From positions 62,001-126,000 of the forward strand of contig JAFKAC010000079.1 in the NCBI GenBank assembly GCA_025766275.1: a stretch of DNA of 64,000 bases, in the 5' to 3' direction. Of this stretch, positions 43,914-56,203 are shown in pieces; within the stretch, counting starts at the first letter, position 1, and each line of letters opens with the position of its first letter. Made by a program: the position numbers and the translations under genes. The DNA comes from Lactarius indigo. Lineage: Eukaryota > Basidiomycota > Agaricomycetes > Russulales > Russulaceae. The notes below the pieces were generated by a model, which was given only the letters and a program-made list of their open reading frames with translations, made no database searches and was not told the origin of the DNA.

Positions 43914-45768
43914 TCACGATGGCCCCACGCCCCATACCTCGAGCCCGACGCACTCGAACGTGGCGGTGCCGCCACCATCATCAGGGCTGGGGCCGGAGGA
44001 CGTGCAGAGCGGGTCGTTGTTAAACGTCGGACAGCGTGCGGAAGAGCCCTCATAGAGCGTCTCGTCGAGGTAGAGCCCATAATGCCCATCTCTGGAAGCG
44101 CGGGGTCAATATCAGTACGCGCGCACGCAGGAGCGCAAAATGGAGAATCATGAATTTGAATGCGTACCCGCCACCAAAGGAGATCGACTCGGGTTCGCAC
44201 AGCGCGACGTAGTCGTTCTTCCCGGTCCACTTGAACACGCGCACGTCCTCACCGTGCGCCTTCCACAGGAAGCTGTGAAAGATCCGCATCCGCAGCGGGA
44301 TCAGCACGCCACAATGAAAAAAAAGCCATCGATCGCTGGGGAGCGGGGGGCGAAACAAACCACAAACTCACGATTCGCCCGACCCAATGTACGATCCGCG
44401 GCCTTCGCGGATCCCGTCCGCGACCCATGCGCCGAAGCATCCGTCCTCCGAGTCGCGCACGACGAGCAGCGCGCCGCCTGTATGCGCGCCACAGCGCGCG
44501 TATAGCGTACGCAGCGATATTCCGTGTTGGTCGAGGCTGAACAGCAGCGCCCACGTGCGCGGGAGGCGCGCACGCGCAGGCAAGTACGAGCGCAACTATC
44601 CAGCAGGTCAGTCAGTTCGCAGGGGAAAAAAAAGTACGTAGCGTACGGTGTTGGCGAGCGCAGTACCCAGCACCGCGCGCGTAGTCTCTTTGCGCCCTAG
44701 TAACTGCACCCCACGCCGCTCAGCCGCATCCGAGCTCTTATCATTCGCGTCGAAGCCCTTGTTCCACGTACGGTCGCCGTCGAAGCCTGGTGCGCCGCTC
44801 GCGGGTACGAACGGAACGGGGGCAAACGGCGAGCCGTGTGTGATGTCAGCGCGCTTGGGCCCGACCCGCGTCTGTGGGACCGTGGGCGCTGGCGAGACGG
44901 ATGATGGGTGAGGTGGTGGGGTCCCGCGGTAGGTGAGGAAGTTCGATACCCAGCGCGAGGGTTGGGAACCCGAGGAAAAGGTCGAGGTCATTGATTCCGT
45001 GCGCGTTAGGACGGGTGGCGTTGGTCGCGATGGGGACGGCGGGAGGGATGGCGAGCGCAGGAGGGGTGGAGAGGACGATGCTGAGCGACGCGTGGTGACG
45101 TTGACGAATTCGACAGGGGGTGGGGGTGGGGGTGGGGGTGGGCTAAAGGCGTTGTCGGATGTCGCTTCGGTGAGGGAGTCGAGTAAATGGCCGACAACGG
45201 AACTCTCTACGATTGCCTTGACTGGCTCTGCGAGGGGCCCAAGGATATCCGAGTTGTCGAGATCGCCCGCAGCCGGTGGAGGCTGCGGAGTGGTGGTACC
45301 CGAGGGGACGACGGATGCAAGTGGGGAAGCTCCACGCTTGTGCCAGTACATGGGGTCGTCTTCATGTTCGAGTAGCTCGACGAGGAATCCCTGCTGATTG
45401 CGAGCGGTGGCAGCCTTGGCTTCCGCGAAAAAGTCAGTGATCGTCGCGCTTAGGCGACGGGGAGGAGGCACGATCGAGGTACTACTCGGTTCGGTGGTGG
45501 ATGATGGAAGTTGTGCGAGAGGATCATCGGAAGGAGGCACGGAGACGAACGCGCCAAAGTCGGAATCTGTTGAGCTCGCGGGGCTGATCGAGGATACAAG
45601 GTCTCGAGCGCTTGGAGGAGGAGAAAAGATGGATGGTGATGGTAATGGAAGGGGTTCAGGCGGTGGCGTTGGGGGTGCAAAGAGGGTAGCGAAGAGGTCA
45701 TCGACGTCCGGTTTTACCGGAAGAGGAGAGATTGCGGTGCCGTTAGCTGGGATGGATGGTTGAGACAT
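43914..45768 (-). CDS. TLD-domain protein (OXR1-like)
   Basis: Four exons join in phase: 44638-45768, 44372-44595, 44168-44272, 43914-44091, giving 545 residues. The N-terminal 370 residues are Pro/Ser-rich and probably disordered. The TLD domain follows: LRSYLPARARLPRTWALLFS, LDQHGISLRTLYARC, GALLVVRDSEDGCFGAWV, FKWTGKNDYVALCEPESISF, then GGGDGHYGLYLDETL and CPTFNNDPLC, ending ECVGLEVWGVGPS. TLD proteins are linked to oxidative-stress protection and to regulation of the vacuolar ATPase. All junctions are GT-AG and no frame break is seen. It is divergently placed from the zinc-finger gene. Confidence 0.9.
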
Positions 45769-46473
45769 GGATAAAGGGATTAAGGGTGCAATCGGATGGG
45801 TAAAGATGGCCTAGAACGGGGATGCAGCGGAGATTCTAGGGTACGAGGTTCATTGAAAGGACGGATATGATACGGTCACGGTATGACAGCAACTGGAACA
45901 GGCGTGTGCTGCAATGCGGGCACGCGATGATGGCGGAGTCAGACACATTGTTTAATATTATTAACGCCAGGAACTCTCGCAACCGTACAGTACACTGACT
46001 CTCGTTGTCGTCGCCCTGAATAACCACAGATCGCCGAGGGACACGTAATTCTGCACTGACCATGGGCCACGCCACAGCACCGGGGAGAAAGACACCGCGT
46101 TCGAGTCGAGACCACAGCAGGAGATCCGATAAGGAGGCGACCACCGAGTCCGTGAACAAAAAGGCGGTACACTCTGATCCGGGCACAATCCACAACGCAG
46201 GCACGGATACGGATCGAACAGCGCGTATTACCAGTACACGGCATTCCTAGAAGTCCTCGCGTCCACATTTGGTCCCAGCCCTGGCCTCACCACAGGGCCA
46301 CAATCTTGCTGCCCCAACCAACGTTGACCTGTGGCGCGCATCTTGCTTATAAGGTGGCCCAATCCTACTCCCTCCATGACCCAGCCCAACTCCCGTGTAC
46401 CGTCCCCTCCTCTTCTCACCCTAACAATCCATCCCCCTCCCCACCCCCGACCAACAAAAACGTGCTTTCCCGG
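45769..46473. promoter_or_regulatory. Shared upstream region of two divergent genes
   Basis: The 705 bp between the TLD and zinc-finger start codons must hold both promoters. A TTATAAG sequence lies near 46347, about 125 bp before the zinc-finger ATG. A minus-strand open frame of 122 codons (45836-46204) has no recognisable feature and I do not call it a gene. Confidence 0.45.
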
Positions 46474-47538
46474 ATGATCGTGCAGGACACGGAGCCCGAC
46501 GCCAAGTACAGGTGCACAGAGTGCAACCTCCAATTCGGCACCCCGCGTGACCTATCACGCCATCTCAACAAGACCGCACGTCACGGCGGCCAGCCCTCCC
46601 CATGTGCCATCTGCCACAAACCGCTTACCCGACCTGATTCTCGCGCGCGCCACGAACGACGCTGCCGCGAGCGCTTTGGCGTCACCGAAGAGATGTGGCG
46701 CGGTATCGAGCGCGAGCGGCAGCGCGGCCGGAGGAAGAGCGTGAGCATCGACGGCGTCGACGCCCTCAGTTCCGTCGCCGAAGGTGCCGGTGAGAGTTCG
46801 AGTATGAGTGGTGGCGGGATCCCGCACGAGCGCCGCGCGGGGCCCTCGCGCTCACGCACCGTCTCCATTTCCGAGATCTCGGACGCCGCCGACCTCGCAA
46901 CCGCATTCGCATCCGCCCGCGTAGCTTCGAGCGCCCCTGGCCCCGCCTCTACATCCCCAATGATCCCGACGCGCTTCGTCGCCCAGCCTGGTGAGCCCGG
47001 CTCCTGGACGCGCGGGCGCTCGGCCTCATTGCGCGCCCGTCCCTTGCACCCGCCCCCCGCCGTCGTCGCCCTCAACAACCGCCCCCGACACCCCGATGTG
47101 TCCTCGCCGCCCTCCCGCAGCGCCCTCCCCCCTCCGCCGCACTGGCACACGCTGAACCAACGCCGTGCCCCCCCGCGCGACGAGTCCCCGCCATTCGACC
47201 CACCCTCGTCGCCGACGGCAATGCAGGACGAGTCGGACGGCGAGTCAGTGGGAGCCCCGCACCGCTCGCGCATGCCTGCACCTTACTGGACGACGCTCCC
47301 GCCCGATGCTGAGGATGATGCTGAGGTGGACGAGCTGGCTGGAGGGGACGACGATGAGGTGTGGCACCCTCCCACGCGCGCGCATGTCCCCGGCCAAGTA
47401 TTACACGGCCCCATGCGGACGCCAGAGTCGGCTATGGCACCGCCGCCGAAGAAGAAGCTGTTTGGATTCGAGTCTCAAGGGAGCGGGGCCGGGAATATCC
47501 CCGGTTGGACCTCGCATATGGGCAAGACGCCACGGTGA
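46474..47538 (+). CDS. C2H2-type zinc-finger protein, putative transcription factor
   Basis: This single-exon frame encodes 354 residues from ATG 46474. A classical finger (YRCTECNLQFGTPRDLSRHL, ending HLNKTARH) is followed by a second finger with an H-x4-C end (CAICHKPLTRPDSRARHERRC) and a basic segment (RERQRGRRKSVS). The remainder is Ser/Pro/Arg-rich with an acidic stretch (DAEDDAEVDELAGGDDDE) that could be an activation region. The frame is open about 56 codons further upstream without an ATG, so this start is preferred. No target is known. Confidence 0.82.
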   Translation: MIVQDTEPDAKYRCTECNLQFGTPRDLSRHLNKTARHGGQPSPCAICHKPLTRPDSRARHERRCRERFGVTEEMWRGIERERQRGRRKSVSIDGVDALSSVAEGAGESSSMSGGGIPHERRAGPSRSRTVSISEISDAADLATAFASARVASSAPGPASTSPMIPTRFVAQPGEPGSWTRGRSASLRARPLHPPPAVVALNNRPRHPDVSSPPSRSALPPPPHWHTLNQRRAPPRDESPPFDPPSSPTAMQDESDGESVGAPHRSRMPAPYWTTLPPDAEDDAEVDELAGGDDDEVWHPPTRAHVPGQVLHGPMRTPESAMAPPPKKKLFGFESQGSGAGNIPGWTSHMGKTPR

Positions 47539-49625
47539 CATTGAGCTTACGAAGCTACGTTAGGACGATCTTCATTGCACGATTTATTTATTCGGGCGTA
47601 TCATAACATGTATTCTTAGCCCCCTACTCCATTTATGTATGTCGATGATTTATTATAGCGTGCACGGAACAGCATATATACTGTAGCGGGTGCAGTGCTT
47701 GGCGATCGTGCATGTGTAATTGACCACGCACCAGCTGGCAGGTGCTAATATACAGAAACACAGGATACCGCAGGCGAACAAGTCACACGATTAGCAGACA
47801 ATCTTCTTCGCTTCGATTCCGCGCCGACTCGCCACAAGTCCGGTCATTGCCGCAGCTATGGCCAGATCAGCCCCCGCGTGGAGCCTGGGGCGGAGCACAG
47901 GCAGAACCCAACATGTTACCAGGGGCCCAACCTTGACACCGGCTACCCCGCTCCCGAACTATGGTCTGAAAATACAGACAGACAGACAGACAGACAGACA
48001 CGCCACGAGGTGAGGACAAACTCGAATACAGTACCCGTTAACCGGTGTGCGGTCTGCGCCGGTTGATTACTCTATGTTGGGTGCCAAGACCAGGGCCCAT
48101 CAGGGATTCGGATCTCCTGGCGGGGTCTCGGCAGCGATACTGTATGCAGCAGAGGCAGCAGGGTTACTGTAACGTTGACTTGTCCTCAGGGTTGCGTCGT
48201 GTTTTCGCGATTTGCCCTTTGACAGTTGATCTCGGCGTCGGTTCCTCAGACAAGCGGAGATGTGGTCAAGAAGAAGAAAAAAAACTTGCCGCATGGGACG
48301 GCGAAACGACGTCCCCGAATGCAAATTCTCGTCGAGAGTATTTTGCGAGTCGGAGGAGCCCACCCCTGGCCATGCTCTCAAATGAGCGCAAAAAAAAGAA
48401 CCCTGTGCATAAGGGGGGAGATTATCTCAGGCGGCGCCGCTTGCGCGGCTAGTAAGGCCGACTTGTTTACTCTAGCCGAGCCACTTACAGTATATCACTG
48501 ATTTGTCGAATCATCTCAAACATTCGGTGACTTGGTCACGTCATGCTTTAATTCAATAGAAGGCAGCCGGCGGCGCGTAAAGTTTCAAGCTGCGAACAGA
48601 TTGTGGGAACTTGGAAGCCTGGATTCGCCGTCCCCCTTGCTGGCCGAGCCCATGCCGATGCGAAAAGGTGACGCTATCATAACGCCATCGTCGCGCCTGT
48701 CAAAGAAAGAGTAGCGGTGCACAATGCTGTAAGCCAAGAACGGGGACCCAGAAAACGGCCGAGGCCGCGCAGGGGTGCCTCTGCGTGTGATTTGCGCAGC
48801 CAGCTCCCTCCCTGGGGGGATGTACGGTATAGCTAGCATCGGTTCTGATGGGCCACAACGTGTGAGAGTGAGCAGTGTCCCTGTTCGGTATTTGGTACGG
48901 GAGTCTAAGTGAAATGCCGTGCGCCGCCCTTGGGCGCGTGGCAGTTCATCTTTGTAACCTAACTTTGGGGGCCACCGGGTCAAAAGAGGGAAGAGCCCGT
49001 CCGGTGAGCTCCTATCGCACTCATGTGTGTTCGACGGTGCTCGTGGGTAACTTAATATCCGAGAGCCCCCGCAGCATCGTGCATCACGTCGCAAATGTGC
49101 CATACACGTCCCAAGCAGCTGTCGTCCGGGCTAGCTCCCTTCCGTTAGATACTGTAGGACTGTGGTGCTGGACAGAGTTTGTTAGTTATTTTGTCCGGCG
49201 GTGCAGAGCGGAACCCACGCACTAGCAGCGCATGTTTGCATCGATGGAAACTTGTGGCGGTGGCGGCGGCGTGAGTTGAATATACTCCGCCATCACGGGC
49301 TCAATATCCGTATCAGTTGCGTGACTATCAGATAAGTTCAAAGAGATCAAACCGTACTGGCTCAAATCTACGCATCGATCCCCAGGGTCATTCAGATAGA
49401 CTCATCAGGGCTAAGAAAATAGGCTGCATTGACCAGGCGTGTCGCCGTGAAAACCGAGATCTGCACTGGTGTCATCGCTGGTCCCAAGCTGTCCGGTCTC
49501 GTGACTCCTGTGCAGATGCTCACAGCAATATGCTAGTCTTCATTTACCGCCTTTTCTACATTATGACTAGGAAACATTCTACCTTGATAGAAATCTTTTT
49601 TTACATGGCAGGTCTGACTCGACCT
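47539..49625. other. Intergenic with a (CAGA)n microsatellite
   Basis: About 2.1 kb contains no gene I can support. A perfect CAGA tetranucleotide run lies at 47975-48000. The region lies between two convergent genes. Confidence 0.5.
47975..48000. repeat. (CAGA)n microsatellite
   Basis: Six uninterrupted CAGA units plus a partial one. Confidence 0.95.
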
Positions 49626-51501
49626 CTACAGACGCGCGCCGTCTTTGCCAGGAGTGACCCCAGGAATGCCACTCTGTGCATTACCCTTGAACTTGGGCAT
49701 GCGCTCTACTTGGCCAATCCAGGCCGCATCGCTGACGATCGACGCACGCACGGCGTACCCAACATTGAGTTCCTCAAGGTGCTTCTCGATATCCGGCGCA
49801 GCAGCGCGGAGCGCCGCGCCCTCCTTCGCGCGCTGGTCCGCGCGCGTGAGGCCGACGCTCTCAGAGAACCAGGTGGGGTCTCCGCGAATCGCCGCGCACT
49901 CGTACAGGTCGAGCAGCACCTGCGGCACGCCTGCGCGTCGCGCCGCAGAGTAGGCGCACGCGTGGCCGAGCGCGGTCACGGCGCGCTCCGCCTCGGGCAG
50001 CAGCTCGTATTCGGCGGTTTCGGAGCGGTGTCCGCCAGGGATGCGCCGGAGCACTTGCCGGCCCTCGTCGAGCAGCGCGTGGGCGTGCTTGGCGAGCAAT
50101 GACTCCTTCGCTAATGGGATCGGGAGCGTGTAGCGTCCGAGCACGAGCTCGCCCCAGAGGCGGATGCACAGTGCGAGCACGTCGCCCTCTGCGATGATGA
50201 CGCTGTCAAGATCGGCCTATCGCAAAGATCATCAGGAGCGGACGATCCCGGTAGTAGGGGAATTGCCGTACCTTGTGACGCGCAATCCAGTTGGTGTCGA
50301 AAGTTCCCTGGGCACCACACCGCTCAGCCATCTCGTGTGCACACTGCATCGATTGGCGGATGACGGTGGCCTTGACCAGAACGGCGAGGCCGTGCTTGAT
50401 GGGATGAGTCGCCTTGGGGTCTGAAAAGACAGGCGCGACGTCGCGGTACCACGCATCGAGCACGCGAGCCGAGGCCACGGTGTGCAGGACAGACCACTGC
50501 TGAGTCGGGAAGGTGAAGATTGGGATCTTCTCGCCATGAGGCGCGACGAGGCGGCGGAGCGAGTATTTACCACCGATGTAGGCGGTGTGCTTGAGGCCGG
50601 AGACGCAGGGGCCAGAAACGGCGAAGGTACCAATTGGGATGCGCCAGAGGGTATTCCACCATGCAGCACGGGCGTCATTGGGCGCCTCGAGGGTGTCGCC
50701 GAGTAAGGCCGTGGGCGGAAGCTTGACCTTGTTGAAGCGTGTCATGGAATAGTCGAGGGGAGAAGCACCGCTGCGAAGTGGGAGGCGGATAGAGAGGATG
50801 CCGGGGAAAGGCTCGCGAGTGTTGCAGATGGGGACAATGAAGGGGCGCATGCCTCGGTCTTCACCCTTGATGATCAGGCGGGCCATGACGAGCGCGATCT
50901 TGTTGAGACCGAAGGTCGGATTCGTGGAGGGCATAATCCTGGATGGGACGCAAACCATCAGAAACTGGATTTCCCTTGCGAAAAGAAGGGCTGACATACT
51001 TGGTGGCTTCTTCGTGGGGAGTGTGTAGGATATAGCTACCGTCTTCCTGCTGGTGGGCGGTGGTCTCGATATTGAGGGCGTCCAGACCGTGACCACGCTC
51101 AGAAAGGAGGAAAAGGCCCATGGTCTCGCCCTTGAGTAGGGATTTCACGAGTGGTGCGAGGTCGCGACGGTTGGGGAGGAAGCGGGACAACGTGCCGACC
51201 GTCAGGTTGATTTGTGCGGCAAGGATAGTAAACAGTCCGTAGTCGAGGGCGACAATGGGATCAAGGTGCATGTCCCAGAATTTGGGGGTCATCTTCAGGA
51301 CATCGTCTGCAGTCAAGTCTACGGGGGGGCGTGTTTCGTTGATGTTGTATAGCTTCGAAAATAGAAACGCGGCTCACTGTATGTACGCAGAACGAGCTGA
51401 GCCCGCTGATAGGAGAGGGAAATGCGTTCGTCGAGCGGGAGTGCGCTGACATCAACGGCAAAGAAGGGGTGGGCAGCAATCTGTTCAGAAAGAGAAGACA
51501 T
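49626..51501 (-). CDS. Acyl-CoA oxidase-like protein, peroxisomal
   Basis: Four exons join in phase: 51378-51501, 51000-51318, 50272-50938, 49626-50216, giving 566 residues. Family marks are ETMGLFLLSERGHGLDALN (FAD/substrate region of the acyl-CoA dehydrogenase fold), GLNKIALVMARLIIKGEDRG, and a helical C-terminal half with VLDAWYRDVAP and AGVPQVLLDLYECAAIRG. It would oxidise acyl-CoA in the first step of peroxisomal beta-oxidation, producing hydrogen peroxide. The last three residues are ARL, which fits the PTS1 rule. It is shorter than the usual 650-700-residue ACOX. No frame break is seen. The exact substrate is unknown. Confidence 0.87.
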
Positions 51502-54500
51502 GCTGGGTGTACCAAATCGCTAGACAGAGCGACCTATCTCACCTTCTTATATGCCAATTGCACAAACTAATCACGAACAACCTCCTTACTGCTTCCATTC
51601 GGTCTTTGTAACTCCGTGCTTGAACTTCGTGCGTGATTTTGCGCCTCTGCGAGATCCTGACCAACAACTTCCACTGCGCGTCCCGAGAAGCTGAAAACGA
51701 AAGGAATGACTGCCCAACGGCGCCAGTATTTACTTTCCCTGTTCTATGGGCGCAGTTGGGATATCTCGTTGAAGCGATTCCTAAACGGGGTCAACCCAGG
51801 TTTTCAATGCCCACAATCTGGTACGTACCTCTGAATTTCTCAGTGAGAGTCCGGGCGTGTCATAGAAATACTGTTTATTGAATGCCTATCTTGCTCCTTA
51901 TGCGGTTGAAAGTCTCTGCATGGATAAAGAGCGTCTGTAAAAAGTAAGAAATCCGTAGGTTGTGAAATACGTGAAACCATATCCACCAGAGATAACCCAT
52001 CACTGCGCCGTAAACCCCGTTGCGCCAACATTCAATGAGAAGGCTGACCGAACTCCGTATGCGCGTCTCTTTCGGTGGTTTGTCAGAGGAATTCTGAATG
52101 GCGATGAGGAAGGGTGGCAGAGTATAAGTTGCGCTGTGCAAGCCTGGGCGCCTTGACCGGCATAGCTCATGTCATAAGCGCCCAAGCAATGATGGAGCCA
52201 AAATCATCGCCGGCCCGCCAGGCTATAGCCCCGTGTGAGCCATCCGCTCTTGACGTCAAACGCTAAGAACAGTTCTCCGGCAGTCTGTGAGTGAAGACTT
52301 GGGGCCCACAGAACCGTAGGTGGTTGAACAAAGCGAGGACTCGTAAGACTCTCCAGCCCTTCGAGGCCGTGTTGATGGCATGCCTCGACGCCACTCAGCG
52401 GAACAGCGTGCGGGGCACTCCATCTCGAAGCTTTTGAGGTCGGTAGCTCCACAGCCAATTTTAGAACGACCCAATGCGATTGAACAGTTTCATCCGGCTA
52501 CTCAACTCGAGATACCTACGGAGTTGCCAAAGTGGCCACCTACGAGGAGTAATGTGGAGTGGAAGAAGCTATGCACTGTAACGGCACTACGACGGACATA
52601 GCACTGGCAATATCCCTCCGATCCGTTTCGCGGCAAGAAACGCACACACACCCATATCAGGAAAAGCCTTAGGGACGCAGATTCGCTCTCCCCTCTCTCC
52701 TTCTCGCCCCACGCATGCGCACAGCGCTTGTTCTCGTATTTCGGACCATTCTGTTGTCCATATAATCGCAGAAGAATACATCTCCGAACTAACAAAAATG
52801 CATGGCGAAGCGAACCTTGTCAACAACTGAAATAGTTGGATGGGGACAGTGGGGGATCACGAAATCCCCAGTTTTCCGATATCACCGAACAGCGCGGGCG
52901 GCCCTGACAGCCGACAATTGCAAAAGTAGGGCAAGGGGAACACCTTATTAAACCAGGTGTGAAATGTCCCTCCCCCTTCATCCCGGACATAGGTCCTCTG
53001 TCTCTAGCTTCGCACTCAGGCTCGGTTGGGAACAAGAGCACCTACTTCTTGATCACGTCTATGCGCCCCTTTCTGTTTTTAATCTTTCTAGTACTAACCG
53101 CCCTCCGAGGACTAGTGTCGACGGAAGAAGCCAAGTGGGGTTGCAGCCGAGCAAACATCATACCAGCCCTATACCTTTATCACCCACAGTTTCCGAAAAA
53201 CGCGTCACGCTTCAAGTAGCTTCCGTTCTTCGTGCCGAGGAGGTTACTTTCGCGTTGTGGTGCACGGTCATACGGCCGAGCTCTTGGCTTCTCGCGGAAG
53301 GCGGCGGGTCTCTAGGCAACAGTCAGCGTGTTCCGGTAGAACGAGCAATACTGTACGACGAGTTCTGGGTTTGCCTTTGTGGGCCTTCCTCGACTCCAGC
53401 AACAAACTTCCGCACCAACGATCAAGAATCTCAATTCTATTTTCCTATGTGCACCCTGTGATGGAATGGCTTAACTCTGAATTTTTCCATTCACGCCGCC
53501 ATGCTTCTCTCAACTCCCAATTCCAGGATCCACGGGTTTCCACAGTAGTTCGAAAGTTGAATCGAAACACACCGACGGCATGATCTTGACCGCAGTCTGT
53601 CGTCCTATCAGCGGCTCTGTTGGTCGCGACGTAAGCCCGAACTACATACCACGTCCTGCCGATAGTTATCGTCACTCCGGTCTCCCGCGCATCACACCTT
53701 AATCATCCAATCACATAACCCGGACCCTGGTCCAGGGTGGGTCGTGCGTCCCCTTTTCTCGCGGATTTTGTAAGTTACAGGGACGGACGTGCGGAACTTT
53801 TATTTGGCTTGACAACACGTTATCGTCTGTTTTATTTTTAGGCCATGGATCCGTGCAACACAACTGGTGGATGGGCTAACTAAGTGCGCGTTACTCCTTT
53901 AACTCGGTCCTTCGAGTGGGTACCAAGAAAGGTTTTGGTCGCCCGCGGTGCAACAGCGTTTTTGGCCCATCCGCACGCACGCCTGCCTGTTCTTCTTGTC
54001 TGCTCCCGATCGAGTCCCCACCAGCTCACAGGGCGCCTTAGAAACGCTTTCTCCACCACATTCCCCGAGCCGAGCGGTTTTTTTTTCCTGTTCCTGTTAT
54101 GTTGCTGGCCGTCACGTGCTTATTTTGCCGCCTCGCCCGCCTCGGACGTGGCGGAGAAACTCAATCGTGCCCATCAAGGTGACCCTCCTTCCCCTTTCGT
54201 CGCTTGGCGTCTCCAACGCCCCACCACCAAAAGCGGAGTGCGCGCGTTCAAATATATGAGACGAAGCTCCGCACCCCTCATCACCGTCATATGTAGCATA
54301 ACTTGAGCTTGAACCGCTGTGAACGTCCGCGGACGGTCGATACGGACCGGGTAGGTGTAGGCAGACCACATGCACACTTATCGGGGTGGTGCAGTATGCT
54401 CAGTCCTCCAGCCCGCGGCTTGTCATGTTGCGTCGGAAGCAGAGCGCAGGGGGCGTGAGCCGACGACACATGATGCAGTTCGCAACTCGCCAGCCCCGCC

Positions 54501-56203
54501 GTTACGACGCCGGAGATACCAGACCTGTTCAGCGGGTGTGGTAACCCATCCTCGCTCTAGGGATGCACCTCCGTCTGTGTGCGACCGCGGCGGAGAACGC
54601 CAAAAAAACAAAAGAAAAACAACAGAAATCGAACGGGTATAGTTTTGTGCGCGCACACATCGACCTATGGGCCCAGTTCCATCTCCGCCTTTCATGAGGA
54701 CAGTCCTTGCTTGTCGCTACTAGTAGCCCACGACCACACCAGCCTGCACGCGCCGCTGCACGCTCTGTAGGCGTCTTGGTCTTGTGTTTTCGTGCGTGCG
54801 CGCTGCTGCCGCGGCACCGGGAACGGCACGAGCTTGGCAGGACTGTAGACGGGCTGGTCTGGACTGGTCTGGGCCTCTCCTTTGTGACTCGGAGGCGTTG
54901 TCGCAAGTAACTACTCCTCACTGCGCCGCGCAACTTACGTAATAATCGCAATGCTCGCGGTGGATTCCCTCCCGACGGTGTCGAGGGGGGAGTTTGGGTC
55001 CGGTCCGGTCCGGTCCGTGTTGTCGTGTTCATCGCCACTGGCACGCATTCGCGGTGACTTACAGTCCAGCTGTTTCGATAGAATCGCCACTCGACTCGTA
55101 TGTATTGACAGCAAAGTTTAAATGATTACATATAGATCGGAGGTGGGTTCCCTGGGCTGCGTCCGAGTTGATCGAGCCGGCGAGGTGAGTTGCTAGGTTT
55201 GCCACAAAGCCGGGCAGGTAATAGGAGCCGTAAAATACTACTGCTACTGTACTGTTTCTGCGGTCAGAGGCTTGCAACTCGTTTGATAATAGAAATCGCA
55301 AGGAAGAGTCAAGATTCTGAAGTATAGGCAGGCATCCGGAGTGCCTTTACTTTACGTATACCGCAAAAATGGAACAGAAACATCCGGGCTTGTGAACGTG
55401 CCTCTTTACTCACTGTATTCCGCCGGTGCTTGGCCTTTGAGTCTCCCACAAGTGGCATCTCCGGGAACTGAACCTGTCCAAGTGGGGTGAGTGAATATGC
55501 TATTGCGGAGGAGAGCACCTTCACGAAGACGGCCATATTCCTGGAAGAAGAAGGTTCCATGCTACGGTCGCATGAGCCGAACCGGTGATGTGGAGATGTA
55601 TCATGTGGAGAAGGGGAGGATGGCCAGGAAGGTGGCCGAGTCCTGTGGTGTTACATCAGGTATGGGTTTCAGAATGACTGGGAGTGGTCGACTGGGGCTG
55701 CTACCGTGTTGGAGCGAGCAAGGTCGTGTTGGATGGATGACGATCGACTTTTCCCCGCCGAGCTGCCGGAGCGGACACAACTGAATCATCTGATGGGCTT
55801 TACGCAGGGTGGCACTGCTCGTCAAGAGTTTTACCTAGCAATGAAGAGACCATGCACCATGTCATGAGTAGCCAAAATGGTAGCCAAGTCCAAGCACAAG
55901 TACCAAGCAAGACGACGGGATGGCCTTGTACTATCATCGTGTTCCATTTCAATAGATGAACTGGCATTCGTGGGTGTCAAACCTTCTCACGCCCAACTTA
56001 TAATTGTTGAACAGCAGCCCGGGAATAGGAAGCATATTAGAGGCGCCCGGCCTTGCCAGTTGTGCTACCTTGTGCAACTCTGGCTATACACTCACGACTG
56101 TCATCCTCTAACCATCACCTGCGTGCACTACCTGCACTGGCACATGGGTAGGCAGGCTCATACCTGTATATAACTCCAACATCCACGGCAGAGAGAGGCC
56201 ACA
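51502..56203. other. Large gene-poor region
   Basis: About 4.7 kb contains no gene I can support. A possible tiny secreted peptide frame starts at 53060 (MRPFLFLIFLVLTALRGLVS, 53 codons to 53219), but nothing else favours it. The region upstream of 56204 is pyrimidine-rich with a TATATAA-like sequence near 56166. Confidence 0.4.

Noticed and set aside
45836..46204. 122-codon minus-strand gene between the TLD and zinc-finger genes
   Set aside because: It lies in the shared promoter region, has no recognisable motif, and other frames there are equally open.
53060..53219. Small secreted peptide
   Set aside because: The first 20 residues look like a signal peptide, but the frame is only 53 codons with no supporting context.
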